In this document: piece after piece, positions 33,967 through 43,343 of the stretch | How positions within the stretch are numbered: position 1 is the stretch's first letter | How the letters are laid out: each line of letters starts with the position of its first letter | Source: Hydrogenoanaerobacterium saccharovorans | GTDB taxonomy: Bacteria; Bacillota; Clostridia; Oscillospirales; Ruminococcaceae | Direction: 5' to 3' | Assembly: GCF_003814745.1 (NCBI RefSeq) | Contig: NZ_RKRD01000002.1 | Coordinates: 310,001 to 374,000, forward strand | Length of the DNA stretch: 64,000 nucleotides | Program-made: the position numbers and the translations under genes | The notes under the pieces: generated by a model | Told to the model about the DNA's origin: nothing | The model's database searches: none | The model's input: only the letters and a program-made list of their open reading frames with translations

Positions 33967-35721
33967 TTAAGCTTTGAGCGGAGAATTGCAAACAATGCCT
34001 CTTGCCGCATCAATCGTTACCGCCGTGCCGGATTTCAAAATATCAGTAGCATGGCTTGCTCCAACAAGTACAGGGATATCCAGCGTAAGACCGACTATGG
34101 CGGCGTGGGAATTCAACCCGCCTGCCTCGGTGACGATACCGGATGCTTTTTTTAAAAGAGATAAAATATTGTTGGAGGTTTGCGGTATAACCAATATATC
34201 ACTTTGCTTAAAGTTGGTCAATGCTTCTTCTTCATTCCTTGCAACACAGATGTTGCCAAATGCCCTAAGGCAGTTTACACCCTGCCCTGTTACAAGTACA
34301 TCGCCAACCATGTGCACCTTAAGCAGGTTGGTGGTGCCGGAAATACCCAAAGGTACGCCGGCTGTAATTACAACAATGTCTCCGCTTTTTACAAGGTTGT
34401 TGCCCTGTGCCACATCAACGGCATGCTGAAAGAGCTCGTCGGTAGATTCTTTCTCCTCCATTAGAATGGGGATAACACCCCAAGACAGGTTCATCTGGCG
34501 GTATACGGTGGGGCTGGTTGTGCCGCTGATAATGGGCATTTCGGGGCGGTATTTTGAAATCATCTTGGCTGTTTTGCCCGATTTGGTTACGGTAATGATA
34601 GCGGCAGCACCAAGGTCGTATGCGGTGGTGCAGGTTGCGTGCGAAATTGCGTTTGTTACACCTTGGCGTGTATTCATTTCACGTTTGAAAAATCTCCCGC
34701 GGTAATCAATATCATCTTCAGCGCGTACGGCAATACGAGCCATGGTTTTAACCGCCTCAATGGGATATGCGCCTGCTGCTGTTTCGCCGGAAAGCATAAT
34801 TGCGCTGGTGCCGTCGTAAATAGCATTCGCAACATCGGTTGCCTCTGCTCGGGTTGGGCGCGGGTTCTTCATCATACTATCCAGCATTTGGGTAGCGGTG
34901 ATGACCTGCTTGCCGGCGGAATACGCTTTTTTAATCAGCAGTTTTTGCACTACTGGTACTTCTTCAAAAGGTATTTCTACGCCCATGTCTCCGCGTGCAA
35001 TCATAACACCGTCAGAAACACGAAGAATTTCGTCTATATTAGCAACACCTTCAGCGTTTTCTATTTTGGCAATGATACGCACGCTGTGGCAGTTTTTGCT
35101 ATCCAATATTTTGCGTATTTCAAGAATATCTTCTGCGGTACGGGTAAACGATGCCGCCATAAAATCGAACTCCTGCTCGATACCCCAAAGGATATCGGCA
35201 CGGTCTTTTTCGCTGATATAGGGGAGTGACAAACAAACACCCGGTACATTTACACCTTTGGTGTTGCTGATGGTACCGCCGTTGACGATTTTACAAATGA
35301 TTTCTGTCCCGCCTTCTACGCTGACAACTTTAAGCTCAATCAAACCGTCATCCAGTAAAATTTTGGTACCGGCATCTACGTCGCTGGGCAAACCTTTAAA
35401 AGTGATGGTTGCCCTGGAGCTATCCCCCTCAATTTCGTTGGTGGTAAGGGTGAACAGTTCTCCTTTTTTAAGTTCGGCAATGCCGCCTTTAAATTTGCCA
35501 AGGCGAATTTCAGGGCCTTTTGTATCGAGCAATGCAGCAATGGGCATGTGCAGTTCTTCACGAAGCGCACGCAGAATATTCAGCTTTTTCAGGTGTTCTT
35601 CATAGCTTCCGTGCGAAAAGTTAAACCTTGCAACATCCATGCCTGCAAGGATGAGATCGCGGATGCGCTCTTCTGTTTCGGTAGCGGGGCCCAATGTGCA
35701 AATGATTTTAGTCTTCCTCAT
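33967..35721 (-). CDS. pyk: Pyruvate kinase with C-terminal PEP-utiliser domain
   Basis: 584 residues, the size of Bacillus-type pyruvate kinase. The start at 35721 (MRKTKIICTLGPAT) is preferred; the frame is open further upstream without support. It has ARFNFSHGSYEEH, the catalytic lysine region IIAKIENAEG, the metal motif ARGDMGVEIP, and the signature ATQMLDSMMKNPRPTRAEATDVANAIYDG. The extra C-terminal domain (about 490-584, EAGGLNSHAAIVGLTLDIPVLVG) is the PEP-utiliser mobile-type domain with its SHAAI motif. It converts phosphoenolpyruvate and ADP to pyruvate and ATP in glycolysis. Confidence 0.95.
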   Translation of the reverse strand: MRKTKIICTLGPATETEERIRDLILAGMDVARFNFSHGSYEEHLKKLNILRALREELHMPIAALLDTKGPEIRLGKFKGGIAELKKGELFTLTTNEIEGDSSRATITFKGLPSDVDAGTKILLDDGLIELKVVSVEGGTEIICKIVNGGTISNTKGVNVPGVCLSLPYISEKDRADILWGIEQEFDFMAASFTRTAEDILEIRKILDSKNCHSVRIIAKIENAEGVANIDEILRVSDGVMIARGDMGVEIPFEEVPVVQKLLIKKAYSAGKQVITATQMLDSMMKNPRPTRAEATDVANAIYDGTSAIMLSGETAAGAYPIEAVKTMARIAVRAEDDIDYRGRFFKREMNTRQGVTNAISHATCTTAYDLGAAAIITVTKSGKTAKMISKYRPEMPIISGTTSPTVYRQMNLSWGVIPILMEEKESTDELFQHAVDVAQGNNLVKSGDIVVITAGVPLGISGTTNLLKVHMVGDVLVTGQGVNCLRAFGNICVARNEEEALTNFKQSDILVIPQTSNNILSLLKKASGIVTEAGGLNSHAAIVGLTLDIPVLVGASHATDILKSGTAVTIDAARGIVCNSPLKA

Positions 35722-36134
35722 AAATACCACTCTCTCTTCAGCTAAACCTTGACAGATTCTACACACAAGGTTGACCGCACTTGTGCTCAGCTATCCGGTT
35801 TAGATACGATTTATTTGCAGTACGAGATCAATCCCGTACAAAGTCGATAAAAATAACAATCTGCTTTAGTATAATATAAACAGCGAAAAAATTCAATTAA
35901 GAGTCCGTTAAGAAACATAAAACAGATGTGCATTTTATTGTAAGACTCTGTAAATACAGCAAATCATCACCATATTTAAATTTAATACCAATGCCCATTG
36001 CAAAAACAGCAAGAATGTGCTATTGTATTACTGTACTAGATGAACTAATACGGTTAATACAGCCGGATAAACCGGCAAACGAATGTTAAACTATTTCTAT
36101 CGAACAGCAAGTATTTGCAGAAAGGGGTATAGAT
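35722..36134. other. Divergent promoter region between pyk and the GntR operon
   Basis: AT-rich spacer holding the start signals of two divergent genes. No ORF with a ribosome binding site and no clear hairpin was found. AAAGGGGTATAGAT at its right end is the ribosome binding site of the GntR gene. Confidence 0.5.
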
Positions 36135-36512
36135 GTGTTTGTTTTGGAGCTCCAAAGCCGCATACCAATTTACGAACAGATGAAAAATAAGATTACCGAA
36201 TTGGTAATGCTGGGCGTACTTCAAACCGATGAACAGCTGCCTAGTGTACGCAGTTTGGCGAGAGACCTTGGCGTAAACCCCAATACTGTGCAAAAGGCAT
36301 ATCAAGAGCTGGAGCGTGACGGGATTGTCTACTCAATTACCGGAAAAGGCAGCTTTATTGCAGATTTTGCACAACAGAGTAATTCGATTATTCGGCAGGC
36401 TAAAGACGTGCTGAAAGATGCCCTGCGGGGGGCAAAATTGGCAGGGATAGCAAAAGAGGATGTGCTTTGCTGTGTAAACGAAGCTTACAGGGAGGAGAAA
36501 AAGCATGATTAA
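36135..36512 (+). CDS. GntR-family regulator, YtrA subfamily
   Basis: A 125-residue repressor-type protein starting with GTG at 36135 after AAAGGGG. The winged helix (RIPIYEQMKNKITELVMLGVL, LPSVRSLARDLGVNPNTVQKAYQELERDGIVYSITGKGSFI) fills residues 8-75. The short C-terminal part fits YtrA-type regulators that dimerise without a ligand-binding fold. The gene overlaps the ABC ATPase gene by 8 bases. In Bacillus, YtrA represses its own ABC transporter operon and responds to cell-wall antibiotics. The same control is probable here. Confidence 0.9.
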   Translation: MFVLELQSRIPIYEQMKNKITELVMLGVLQTDEQLPSVRSLARDLGVNPNTVQKAYQELERDGIVYSITGKGSFIADFAQQSNSIIRQAKDVLKDALRGAKLAGIAKEDVLCCVNEAYREEKKHD

Positions 36513-37404
36513 AGCAACCAACCTGACCAAACGGTTCGATGACAACGTCGCACTTGCCAGCCTCACCACAGAAATTACAGCAGGCTCTATTTATGGGCTG
36601 GTGGGCAGCAACGGCGCGGGTAAATCTACATTTTTGCGCCTGATTGCAGGCGTATACCACGCAGACGAAGGCAGCATACAAGTAGACGGGCAGCCGGTTT
36701 TTGAAAACAGCCAAGTAAAAGATAAAATTTTCTTTCTTGCCGATGAGCTGTTTTTTTTCTCTAATTATACTATGAACCAAATGGCAAAATTTTATAGTGG
36801 GCTATACACAAATTGGTCGCAAAAAATTTATAATCAGCTTTGCGTCACCTTCCCGGTAAATGCAAACAAGCGCATCAATACATTTTCAAAGGGAATGCAG
36901 CGGCAGGTAGCGGTGATTTTGGCGCTCTCTACCAGACCGGAAATTTTACTGTTGGACGAAGCATTCGATGGTTTAGACCCTGTTATCCGCGGTTTGGTTC
37001 GCAAAATACTTGCCGATGAGGTTGCAAACCGTGGCATTACCGTCATCATTTCGTCACATAATCTGCGTGAGCTAGAGGATTTGTGCGACCAGGTGGGTGT
37101 ATTGCATCACGGCAAAATATTATTCCAGAGAGATATTGATGACCTGAAGCTGGGCTTTTTTAAGGTGCAATGTGCATTTAAGCCTTTGCCCGAAAAAACA
37201 GCGTTTTCGGGGCTTGACCTTTTACAGTTTGACACACGCGGCAGTTTGGTAAACTTGATAGCGCGCGGCAAACGGGATGAAATCCTTGAATATATAGAAA
37301 AAATGTCCCCTCTGTTTGTGGAAACCATTCCGCTTACATTGGAGGAAGTGTTTATACATGAAATGGAGGCGGTTGGCTATGACTACAGCAACATCTTGTT
37401 CTAA
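36505..37404 (+). CDS. ABC transporter ATP-binding protein (YtrB-like)
   Basis: A 299-residue ATPase: Walker A GSNGAGKST (about 35-43), signature FSKGMQRQ, Walker B ILLLDEAFDGLDP and H-loop SSHNLREL, then a ~90-residue C-terminal domain. GGAGG precedes its ATG inside the regulator gene. It pairs with the large permease coded next, whose start overlaps its 3' end by 26 bases. Context points to a YtrA-type exporter for a cell-envelope stress agent; the substrate is unknown. Confidence 0.9.
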   Translation: MIKATNLTKRFDDNVALASLTTEITAGSIYGLVGSNGAGKSTFLRLIAGVYHADEGSIQVDGQPVFENSQVKDKIFFLADELFFFSNYTMNQMAKFYSGLYTNWSQKIYNQLCVTFPVNANKRINTFSKGMQRQVAVILALSTRPEILLLDEAFDGLDPVIRGLVRKILADEVANRGITVIISSHNLRELEDLCDQVGVLHHGKILFQRDIDDLKLGFFKVQCAFKPLPEKTAFSGLDLLQFDTRGSLVNLIARGKRDEILEYIEKMSPLFVETIPLTLEEVFIHEMEAVGYDYSNILF

Positions 37405-39658
37405 TCAGAATAAGTTTCGCAGCATGTATCTGGGTGCCCTCCGCAGAGGGGCACCGCTTGGCATATTTTATGCTTTGCTTTTATTCGCATTGTTCCCTTT
37501 AATGTACATTATTACACTGGCAACTATGCGCCCTATGGAAGATGTTTTTTATCCCATTCATCATCTTCAGGGGTATGCGGGTGTTTACAATAGCGTATCG
37601 ATGTTATCGGTACCGATTATCTGCGCTATTATTCCAATTGTGTTCGGTATAACGATCTTTTCATATCTGCACAACAAAAATTCTACCGACGTTTTTCATG
37701 CATTGCCAATGAAGCGCCAAACGCTGTTTACCGCAAATTATCTTGCGGGCATCACGCTGATTTGGATACCGCTGATTGTGAGTTTTTTTGTAGTTGCGAT
37801 TGCCGGGGCGGGATCTGCTACAATACTTGAATGGCTCTACTCACCCGCACGCATTTTTACAGAGCTTTTGGGTTGGCTTGTAGTGGTTACGGCAGTGTTT
37901 ACCATTACCGCGGTGATTGCGGTGCAGGCAGGCAACAGTTTTGATACCGTGATGTTTTCACTTGCGTTTTGCGGGATGTATCCTGTAATCTTGTTTTTTG
38001 CAAAAACGGCAGCAGAAAATTTACTGCTGGGTTTTACGGGGCGTTGGAGCACAGGATTGATGAACGATACAAACTTGTTGGCACTTTCGCCGTTTACGGT
38101 GATGATGTACCGGGTGACAGCGGGGGCTTACAGCTATGAAGATATGGTAAGCATCACCGCTTCTTCAAGACTTGCATTTTATTCTTGGGCAATTGTTATT
38201 TGGGCAGTAATTACCGTTGCATTATACTTTGTGGCAAATTTGCTTTATGTGCGCCGCAAAAGCGAGCTTGCGGGCCGCACCACTTCGTCATCTGCCCTAA
38301 ACTGTATTGTTCAATATATAGTCACCTTTGTTTTTGGTATAATTTTTGGGTTGCTGCTGCATTCCAGCTTTAACAGCAGGACGATGTTTTGGGTAGGTGC
38401 TTTTATAGGAGGATGCATTGCATTTGCTGTATTTGAAGCAATTGCGGCAAGAGGCTTTAAAACCTTTCCGAAGGCATTTGTACACATGGCTATTTCGGTA
38501 GGGCTTACAGTTGGATATGTTGCAGTGTTTTTAACCGGTGGGTTGGGGTACGAAACACGCATACCTGCTGCCGACAAGATAGAAAGTGTTAGTATAAACT
38601 ACAACGGGCGTTACGGATATCGCTACCTTTACGATAAAAATGGTATGATAAAATATACGACAGACGAGTACTATTCTTCTAATACGAAAGACAGCGTAAA
38701 GCTGACATCACCCGAGGCGATTGAGCTTGTACGCAAGATGCACGCCGAATTGGTGAATGAACTCAAAGCACGCGATGGTATTGATAATGATTGGTACAGC
38801 CAAACCAACATTCGCCCTCAGATTGCCTATCACCTAAAAGACGGAAAAACAGTAACTCGTTTGTATACCGAGTGCCCTACCGACACTGCAATTATGTTGA
38901 GCGGGTTAGAAGATTTAGAGGAGTTTAAGCGCCAAACAAATCCTTCGTTTTTGCTTAAGGCTGGGCAGCTCAAAGGCATTGACATTATGAATCGTTTGGG
39001 GTTGGGCAATGCGTTTGAAAATCTCACCGATGAGCAGCAAAAACAGCTGTTGGATGCTTTGCAAAATGATACACTCAACGAGCAAATAAAGGATATCTTA
39101 AACCAGACCTATGATGCTGTTGGCTACATCCATTTGATTGCAGATGAAAGTAAAATTAAAGAAATGACTGAGATACCCAGTAACAGCACCATCCTTATTA
39201 CCGAGCAGCATACCAATACGATTGCATGGCTGAAGAGCAACAGCTTTTATAAGGCGATGGAAATAGATAAAAGCAAGCTTTCTAAAGTGGGTATCAGCAC
39301 GCAAAACTCTAAATATATGGGTATGAACAGTGAAACCATCTATTTTTATGCAAACCCCGTTAATCAAATGATGGATGGGGATGAAGTGTTTAGCAACGAA
39401 TATAGCGACGATACGTGGTTTGTCGTAGACGATGACCGAGCTGTTGTTGAGCAGCTTTATGAATTGGCAAGAAACAATGGGTCTATTTCAAATAACGATT
39501 ATCAGTTGTATTTTCAATACGGTGACAGTAAGAACGCGCTTTTGTTGTATTTGCCGGAGAATAAGATGCCTCAAGAGCTTGCAAACCGTTATAAAAATGG
39601 TATGGGTGATGATTTGAATACGGCAGGAACTATAGTACCCTATGCATCTAAGGGATAA
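37379..39658 (+). CDS. ABC transporter permease with large extracytoplasmic domain
   Basis: A 759-residue membrane protein. ATG at 37379 is chosen because GGAGG stands 9 bases before it; a TTG/ATG start further upstream would lie deep in the ATPase gene. The N-terminal half has about eight hydrophobic helices (PLGIFYALLLFALFPLMYII, VSMLSVPIICAIIPIVFGI, WIPLIVSFFVVAIAGAG and others up to GLTVGYVAVFLTGGLGY). The C-terminal ~360 residues are soluble and probably outside the cell. This layout fits YtrC/D-like or DUF6449-type permeases of GntR-controlled exporters. Confidence 0.83.
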   Translation: MTTATSCSNQNKFRSMYLGALRRGAPLGIFYALLLFALFPLMYIITLATMRPMEDVFYPIHHLQGYAGVYNSVSMLSVPIICAIIPIVFGITIFSYLHNKNSTDVFHALPMKRQTLFTANYLAGITLIWIPLIVSFFVVAIAGAGSATILEWLYSPARIFTELLGWLVVVTAVFTITAVIAVQAGNSFDTVMFSLAFCGMYPVILFFAKTAAENLLLGFTGRWSTGLMNDTNLLALSPFTVMMYRVTAGAYSYEDMVSITASSRLAFYSWAIVIWAVITVALYFVANLLYVRRKSELAGRTTSSSALNCIVQYIVTFVFGIIFGLLLHSSFNSRTMFWVGAFIGGCIAFAVFEAIAARGFKTFPKAFVHMAISVGLTVGYVAVFLTGGLGYETRIPAADKIESVSINYNGRYGYRYLYDKNGMIKYTTDEYYSSNTKDSVKLTSPEAIELVRKMHAELVNELKARDGIDNDWYSQTNIRPQIAYHLKDGKTVTRLYTECPTDTAIMLSGLEDLEEFKRQTNPSFLLKAGQLKGIDIMNRLGLGNAFENLTDEQQKQLLDALQNDTLNEQIKDILNQTYDAVGYIHLIADESKIKEMTEIPSNSTILITEQHTNTIAWLKSNSFYKAMEIDKSKLSKVGISTQNSKYMGMNSETIYFYANPVNQMMDGDEVFSNEYSDDTWFVVDDDRAVVEQLYELARNNGSISNNDYQLYFQYGDSKNALLLYLPENKMPQELANRYKNGMGDDLNTAGTIVPYASKG

Positions 39659-39685
39659 AGCATTATTTACACGGGAGTAGATAGT

Positions 39686-39856
39686 ATGTATAAAATAGTT
39701 ATTATAACCACCGCACTTGTTCTTGCACTTTTGGCAGGCTGCAAAAGTAAGCATACAGTACCGTCTTATATAATGCAGAATGCTCGTTGCGGAGATTATT
39801 ATGTGGCAGTGAGCACCATCATGCAGCAAGTGGCACACAATATTTATGATATCTAA
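39686..39856 (+). CDS. Small lipoprotein
   Basis: A 56-residue protein with GGGAG before ATG at 39686. It has a signal segment IVIITTALVLALLAGC with lipobox LAGC, leaving a mature peptide of only about 37 residues including two serine/methionine-rich helices. It is the last gene before the terminator and 27 bases after the permease gene, so it belongs to the GntR-ABC operon and may assist the transporter. No family is recognised. Confidence 0.6.
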   Translation: MYKIVIITTALVLALLAGCKSKHTVPSYIMQNARCGDYYVAVSTIMQQVAHNIYDI

Positions 39857-39873
39857 AGAACAATGGCATAAAA

Positions 39874-39906
39874 CAAAACCCCGATACCAGCGGTATCGGG
39901 GTTTTG
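39874..39906. terminator. Bidirectional hairpin terminator
   Basis: CAAAACCCCGATACC-AGC-GGTATCGGGGTTTTG with T-tract, between the ABC operon and the converging antiporter gene. Confidence 0.85.
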
Positions 39907-39919
39907 TTTTTAAAAAGTA

Positions 39920-41461
39920 CTATGCTTGGGCTGTAATTTTCTTCAACGAAAGTTTATGAAGAACAACCAGAGCAACCATTAACAGGATTACGGAAAATCC
40001 CACAGTAAGCCATACATTGGCTTGGGTAAAGCCTGCAACCAAATAGCCGAAGAAGCAGCATACCGCTACCGTTAGCGCATAGGGCATTTGGGTTGATACA
40101 TGCTCGATATGGTCTACGCTTGCACCGGTAGAGGATAGAATGGTTGTATCGGATATGGGCGAGCAATGGTCGCCGAATACCGAACCTGCCAGCGTTGCAG
40201 AAAGCGAGACTACCATGAGTTCCGGCGCAATTGCTGTGCATACAGGTACAACAATGGGGATGAGGATACCGAATGTGCCCCATGCGGTGCCCATTGCAAA
40301 CGAAAGAAATGCTGCAATAGCGAAGATGAGTGCGGGGATAAGTGCCGCAGGCATACTGCTGTTTTCTACAATGCCTTTAACATAATCGCCGGTAGAGAGC
40401 AAATCACGGCAAACACCGCTGATGGTCCAAGCCAAAATTAAGATGATATCTGCCGGAATCATGGATTTTGCACCTTCGGTAATGCCGTCCATAAACTCAC
40501 GGAAAGAAACTACTTTACGCGGTACAAACAAAACAAATGCTACCAACAGCGCGGCAAAACCGCCGAGCACCAGTGCTTCTGCCGCTACACAATTGCCGAA
40601 CGCGGCAGCGATATTCCCGGCAATGGCAGGGTCGTTGCCCCAAAAACCGCCGTTGTAAAGCATAGCCAAAATAGAAAATACAATCAGCGCACAAATGGGG
40701 ATGAGCATATCATAAACTCTTCCCTTATCAGAAATTTTTGTGTTTTGCTGTATGTCAGCATCAATGGCACCAAGGTCGCCTTTTTGGGCTTTCAATTCTG
40801 CCTTTTCCATTGGTCCAAAGTCCAGATTGGATACAGATAGTGCAACAACCATAACGATTGATAAAATAGCGTATAAATTGTAAGGAATGGTGGATACGAA
40901 TGCGGCAAGGTCGCTGTCGAATGCATTGGTAACCCGCAGATTGGAGCCAATTGCAGCAGCCCAGCTTGATATAGGAGCGATGATGCAAATGGGGGCAGCC
41001 GTCGCGTCAATGATATAAGCCAGTTTTGCCCGCGAAATATTGTATTTATCGGTAACAGGCTTCATAACAGTGCCAACAGTGAGGCAGTTGAAGTAGTCAT
41101 CAATAAAAATAAGTGCACCCAGTGCTGAGGTTGCAAGCAACGCCGAGCGTTTGCTTTTTAGTTTGCTGCTTGCCCACTGGCCATACGCGCGTGAGCCGCC
41201 TGCCATGGTAACCACCGCAACCAGGGCACCAAGCAAAGCAAGGAACAAAAGGATGTTCATATCGATTTTGCTTGCCATAAGTTTAAAAGTGGTGTCTACC
41301 GTGCCTACAATCGGGTTAAGCCCTGTGTTCAGTGAATAAATCAATGTACCCGATAGAATACCGATCATCAGCGATGAGATGACCTCTTTGGTGATAAGTG
41401 CAAGGCTGATGGCAATGATGGGAGGCAAAAGGGATAAAAATCCAACCTGTATTGCTTCCAT
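39920..41461 (-). CDS. nhaC: Na+/H+ antiporter, NhaC family
   Basis: A 513-residue integral membrane protein. The start at 41461 (MEAIQVGFLSLLPP) has GGAAAGGGG upstream; the longer open frame has none. About 12 hydrophobic helices are visible, with family motifs LIFIDDYFNCLTVGTVMKP, FAMGTAWGTFGILIPI and FGDHCSPISDTTILSS. NhaC-type carriers exchange sodium for protons, some with organic acids or amino acids, so the real substrate is uncertain. It is monocistronic. Confidence 0.88.
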   Translation of the reverse strand: MEAIQVGFLSLLPPIIAISLALITKEVISSLMIGILSGTLIYSLNTGLNPIVGTVDTTFKLMASKIDMNILLFLALLGALVAVVTMAGGSRAYGQWASSKLKSKRSALLATSALGALIFIDDYFNCLTVGTVMKPVTDKYNISRAKLAYIIDATAAPICIIAPISSWAAAIGSNLRVTNAFDSDLAAFVSTIPYNLYAILSIVMVVALSVSNLDFGPMEKAELKAQKGDLGAIDADIQQNTKISDKGRVYDMLIPICALIVFSILAMLYNGGFWGNDPAIAGNIAAAFGNCVAAEALVLGGFAALLVAFVLFVPRKVVSFREFMDGITEGAKSMIPADIILILAWTISGVCRDLLSTGDYVKGIVENSSMPAALIPALIFAIAAFLSFAMGTAWGTFGILIPIVVPVCTAIAPELMVVSLSATLAGSVFGDHCSPISDTTILSSTGASVDHIEHVSTQMPYALTVAVCCFFGYLVAGFTQANVWLTVGFSVILLMVALVVLHKLSLKKITAQA

Positions 41462-41630
41462 AAAAATTCCCCTTTCCAATTTTTCCTTTCTCAGGCTTGT
41501 CCGAAAAGCGGAGGTTTTAGCCCAAAAAAGCGCAGCAATACCAATAGGTACAGCAGCGTAGAAATTACAAATTTTATCATAGCACAACTTGCATAGGTGT
41601 ACAAGGATAAAAGGCAAACAGAACAAAAAA

Positions 41631-41661
41631 ACAGGACGTTTCAATTGCAGAAACGTCCTGT
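41631..41661 (-). terminator. Terminator of the cardiolipin synthase gene
   Basis: ACAGGACGTTTC-AATTGCA-GAAACGTCCTGT, a perfect 12-bp stem; the A7 run at 41624-41630 becomes the T-tract on the minus strand. Confidence 0.8.
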
Positions 41662-41683
41662 CCAATATAATCTGAATAACATG

Positions 41684-43207
41684 CTACATCAAGGGGGCAA
41701 ATCCACGCAGTATAGAACGCGTGAGACGAAATCGCCGCTTAATGCCTCGAGACGCTTCAAGCGTGATTTCTTGCGAAATAGCAATGGTGTTGAGAATATC
41801 TCGTTTTACCTCTCCCACTATGGATGAGCGATAAAACGAAACACCGCATTCAAAGTGCAGGTAAAAGCTTCGGTAATCCATGTTGGTAGTGCCTACAATG
41901 GCAATCTCATCATCACATACAAACATTTTTGCATGGATAAATCCGGGGGTATATTCATAAATCTTTACGCCGGACTGTATGAGCTGGGCATAGTAGGATT
42001 GTGTTACCATATGAACATACCACTTGTCCGCTATGTGAGGGGTAATAATACGCACGTCTATGCCGCTTTGTGCAGCAAGGCAAAGTGCTGTAATCATCTC
42101 ATTATCCAGTATTAGATAAGGTGAAGTGATGTAGACGTATTTTTTTGCACAGTTAATCATTTGCATATAAGCATTTTCAGCTACATTATAGTCATCAATG
42201 GGGCTGTCGCCAAACGGCTGAATATATCCGTCACTTTCATATCTTTCGGTTGGCATATAACGGTCTAAATCGATGCTGATATCGTTGCTGAACTCCCAAA
42301 GGTGGATAAACATCAGGGTTAAGTTGCGTACTGCTTCCCCCCGCAAAACCACGGCAGTATCTTTCCAGTGGCCGTGTTTTTCGTAAGCATTAATATATTC
42401 ATCGGCAAGGTTAATCCCCCCGCAAAAGCCTACATTGCCGTCAATCACAGTAATTTTTCGATGGTCGCGGTAGTTCATTGCGCTGGTAAGGCGCGGGCGA
42501 AACGGATTAAATACCGTTACCTCAATGCCTGCTTTGCGCATAATTTTATCGTAACCAGTGGGGAGGGTTTGTATTGAACCCAGGTCATCGTACATAAATT
42601 TTACTTCAACGCCCTCAGCGGATTTTTGTTTTAAAATTTCATATACAGGGTCCCACATCTTACCCTGCCGAACGATAAAATACTCCATAAAAATGAACTT
42701 TTTTGCTTTTTTAAGTTCTTGCAGCAAAACAACCCACTTATCTTCTCCGAGCGGAAAATACGAAGCCTCGGTATTTTTGCATGCAGGAAAGCCCGAAATG
42801 CGCGTAATATATTCCGACTGGCGGTAAAGCAGAGGATTGTACTCCTGCAGTTCGCTGTGAATTTTTTCATTTTCATCAAAGTGATGGTACTGATCGTATG
42901 CGTAATCGGCAATTTTAGTTTTTAGTTTTTTGTTCAGGCTTTTGTTACCGAACATCAAGTAGAACAATCCCCCGAACAATGGCAGCAGAAGAATAGAGAT
43001 ACACCAAGCTAATTTGTAAGAGGGGTTGTCTGTTTTTGAAATAATCCATAGAACGACAAAGAGGCTGGCAACTTGAAGCCCCCAAAAAACATAAACCCAT
43101 TTTTCGCTGAGGGATAAAATCAGAACAACGATAAATGCAAGCTGAACCGCAATCAGCAGCCCTACAATAACCATTCTGCTAAAGAGAAATTTGATTATCT
43201 TCTTCAT
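41684..43207 (-). CDS. cls: Cardiolipin synthase (phospholipase D family)
   Basis: A 507-residue membrane enzyme starting at 43207 (MKKIIKFLFSR) with AGGAGTG upstream. Two N-terminal TM helices and a PLDc_N segment (NPSYKLAWCISILLLPLFGGLFYLMFG) precede two HKD motifs: HRKITVIDGNVGFCGG in the first half and HAKMFVCDDEIAIVGTTN in the second. It joins two phosphatidylglycerol molecules to form cardiolipin and glycerol. Confidence 0.93.
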   Translation of the reverse strand: MKKIIKFLFSRMVIVGLLIAVQLAFIVVLILSLSEKWVYVFWGLQVASLFVVLWIISKTDNPSYKLAWCISILLLPLFGGLFYLMFGNKSLNKKLKTKIADYAYDQYHHFDENEKIHSELQEYNPLLYRQSEYITRISGFPACKNTEASYFPLGEDKWVVLLQELKKAKKFIFMEYFIVRQGKMWDPVYEILKQKSAEGVEVKFMYDDLGSIQTLPTGYDKIMRKAGIEVTVFNPFRPRLTSAMNYRDHRKITVIDGNVGFCGGINLADEYINAYEKHGHWKDTAVVLRGEAVRNLTLMFIHLWEFSNDISIDLDRYMPTERYESDGYIQPFGDSPIDDYNVAENAYMQMINCAKKYVYITSPYLILDNEMITALCLAAQSGIDVRIITPHIADKWYVHMVTQSYYAQLIQSGVKIYEYTPGFIHAKMFVCDDEIAIVGTTNMDYRSFYLHFECGVSFYRSSIVGEVKRDILNTIAISQEITLEASRGIKRRFRLTRSILRGFAPLM

Positions 43208-43265
43208 GTCATCACTCCTAATGCTGCACTTTCTAAAGCTTATCATAAAATGGTAAAAATTACAA

Positions 43266-43299
43266 TAAAAATGCCACTCACTGAAAAGCGAATGGCATT
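43266..43299 (-). terminator. Terminator of the hydrolase gene
   Basis: AATGCCA-CTC pairs with GAA-TGGCATT around ACTGAAAAGC; the A-run at the left gives a T-tract on the minus strand. Confidence 0.65.
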
Positions 43300-43343
43300 C
43301 GTAAAAACATTTGTATGTTCATTGTCCGGCACAGGAACTGGCA

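Noticed and set aside
41462..41665. N-terminal extension of the NhaC protein
   Set aside because: No ribosome binding site supports it and the family N-terminus begins at MEAIQVG after GGAAAGGGG.
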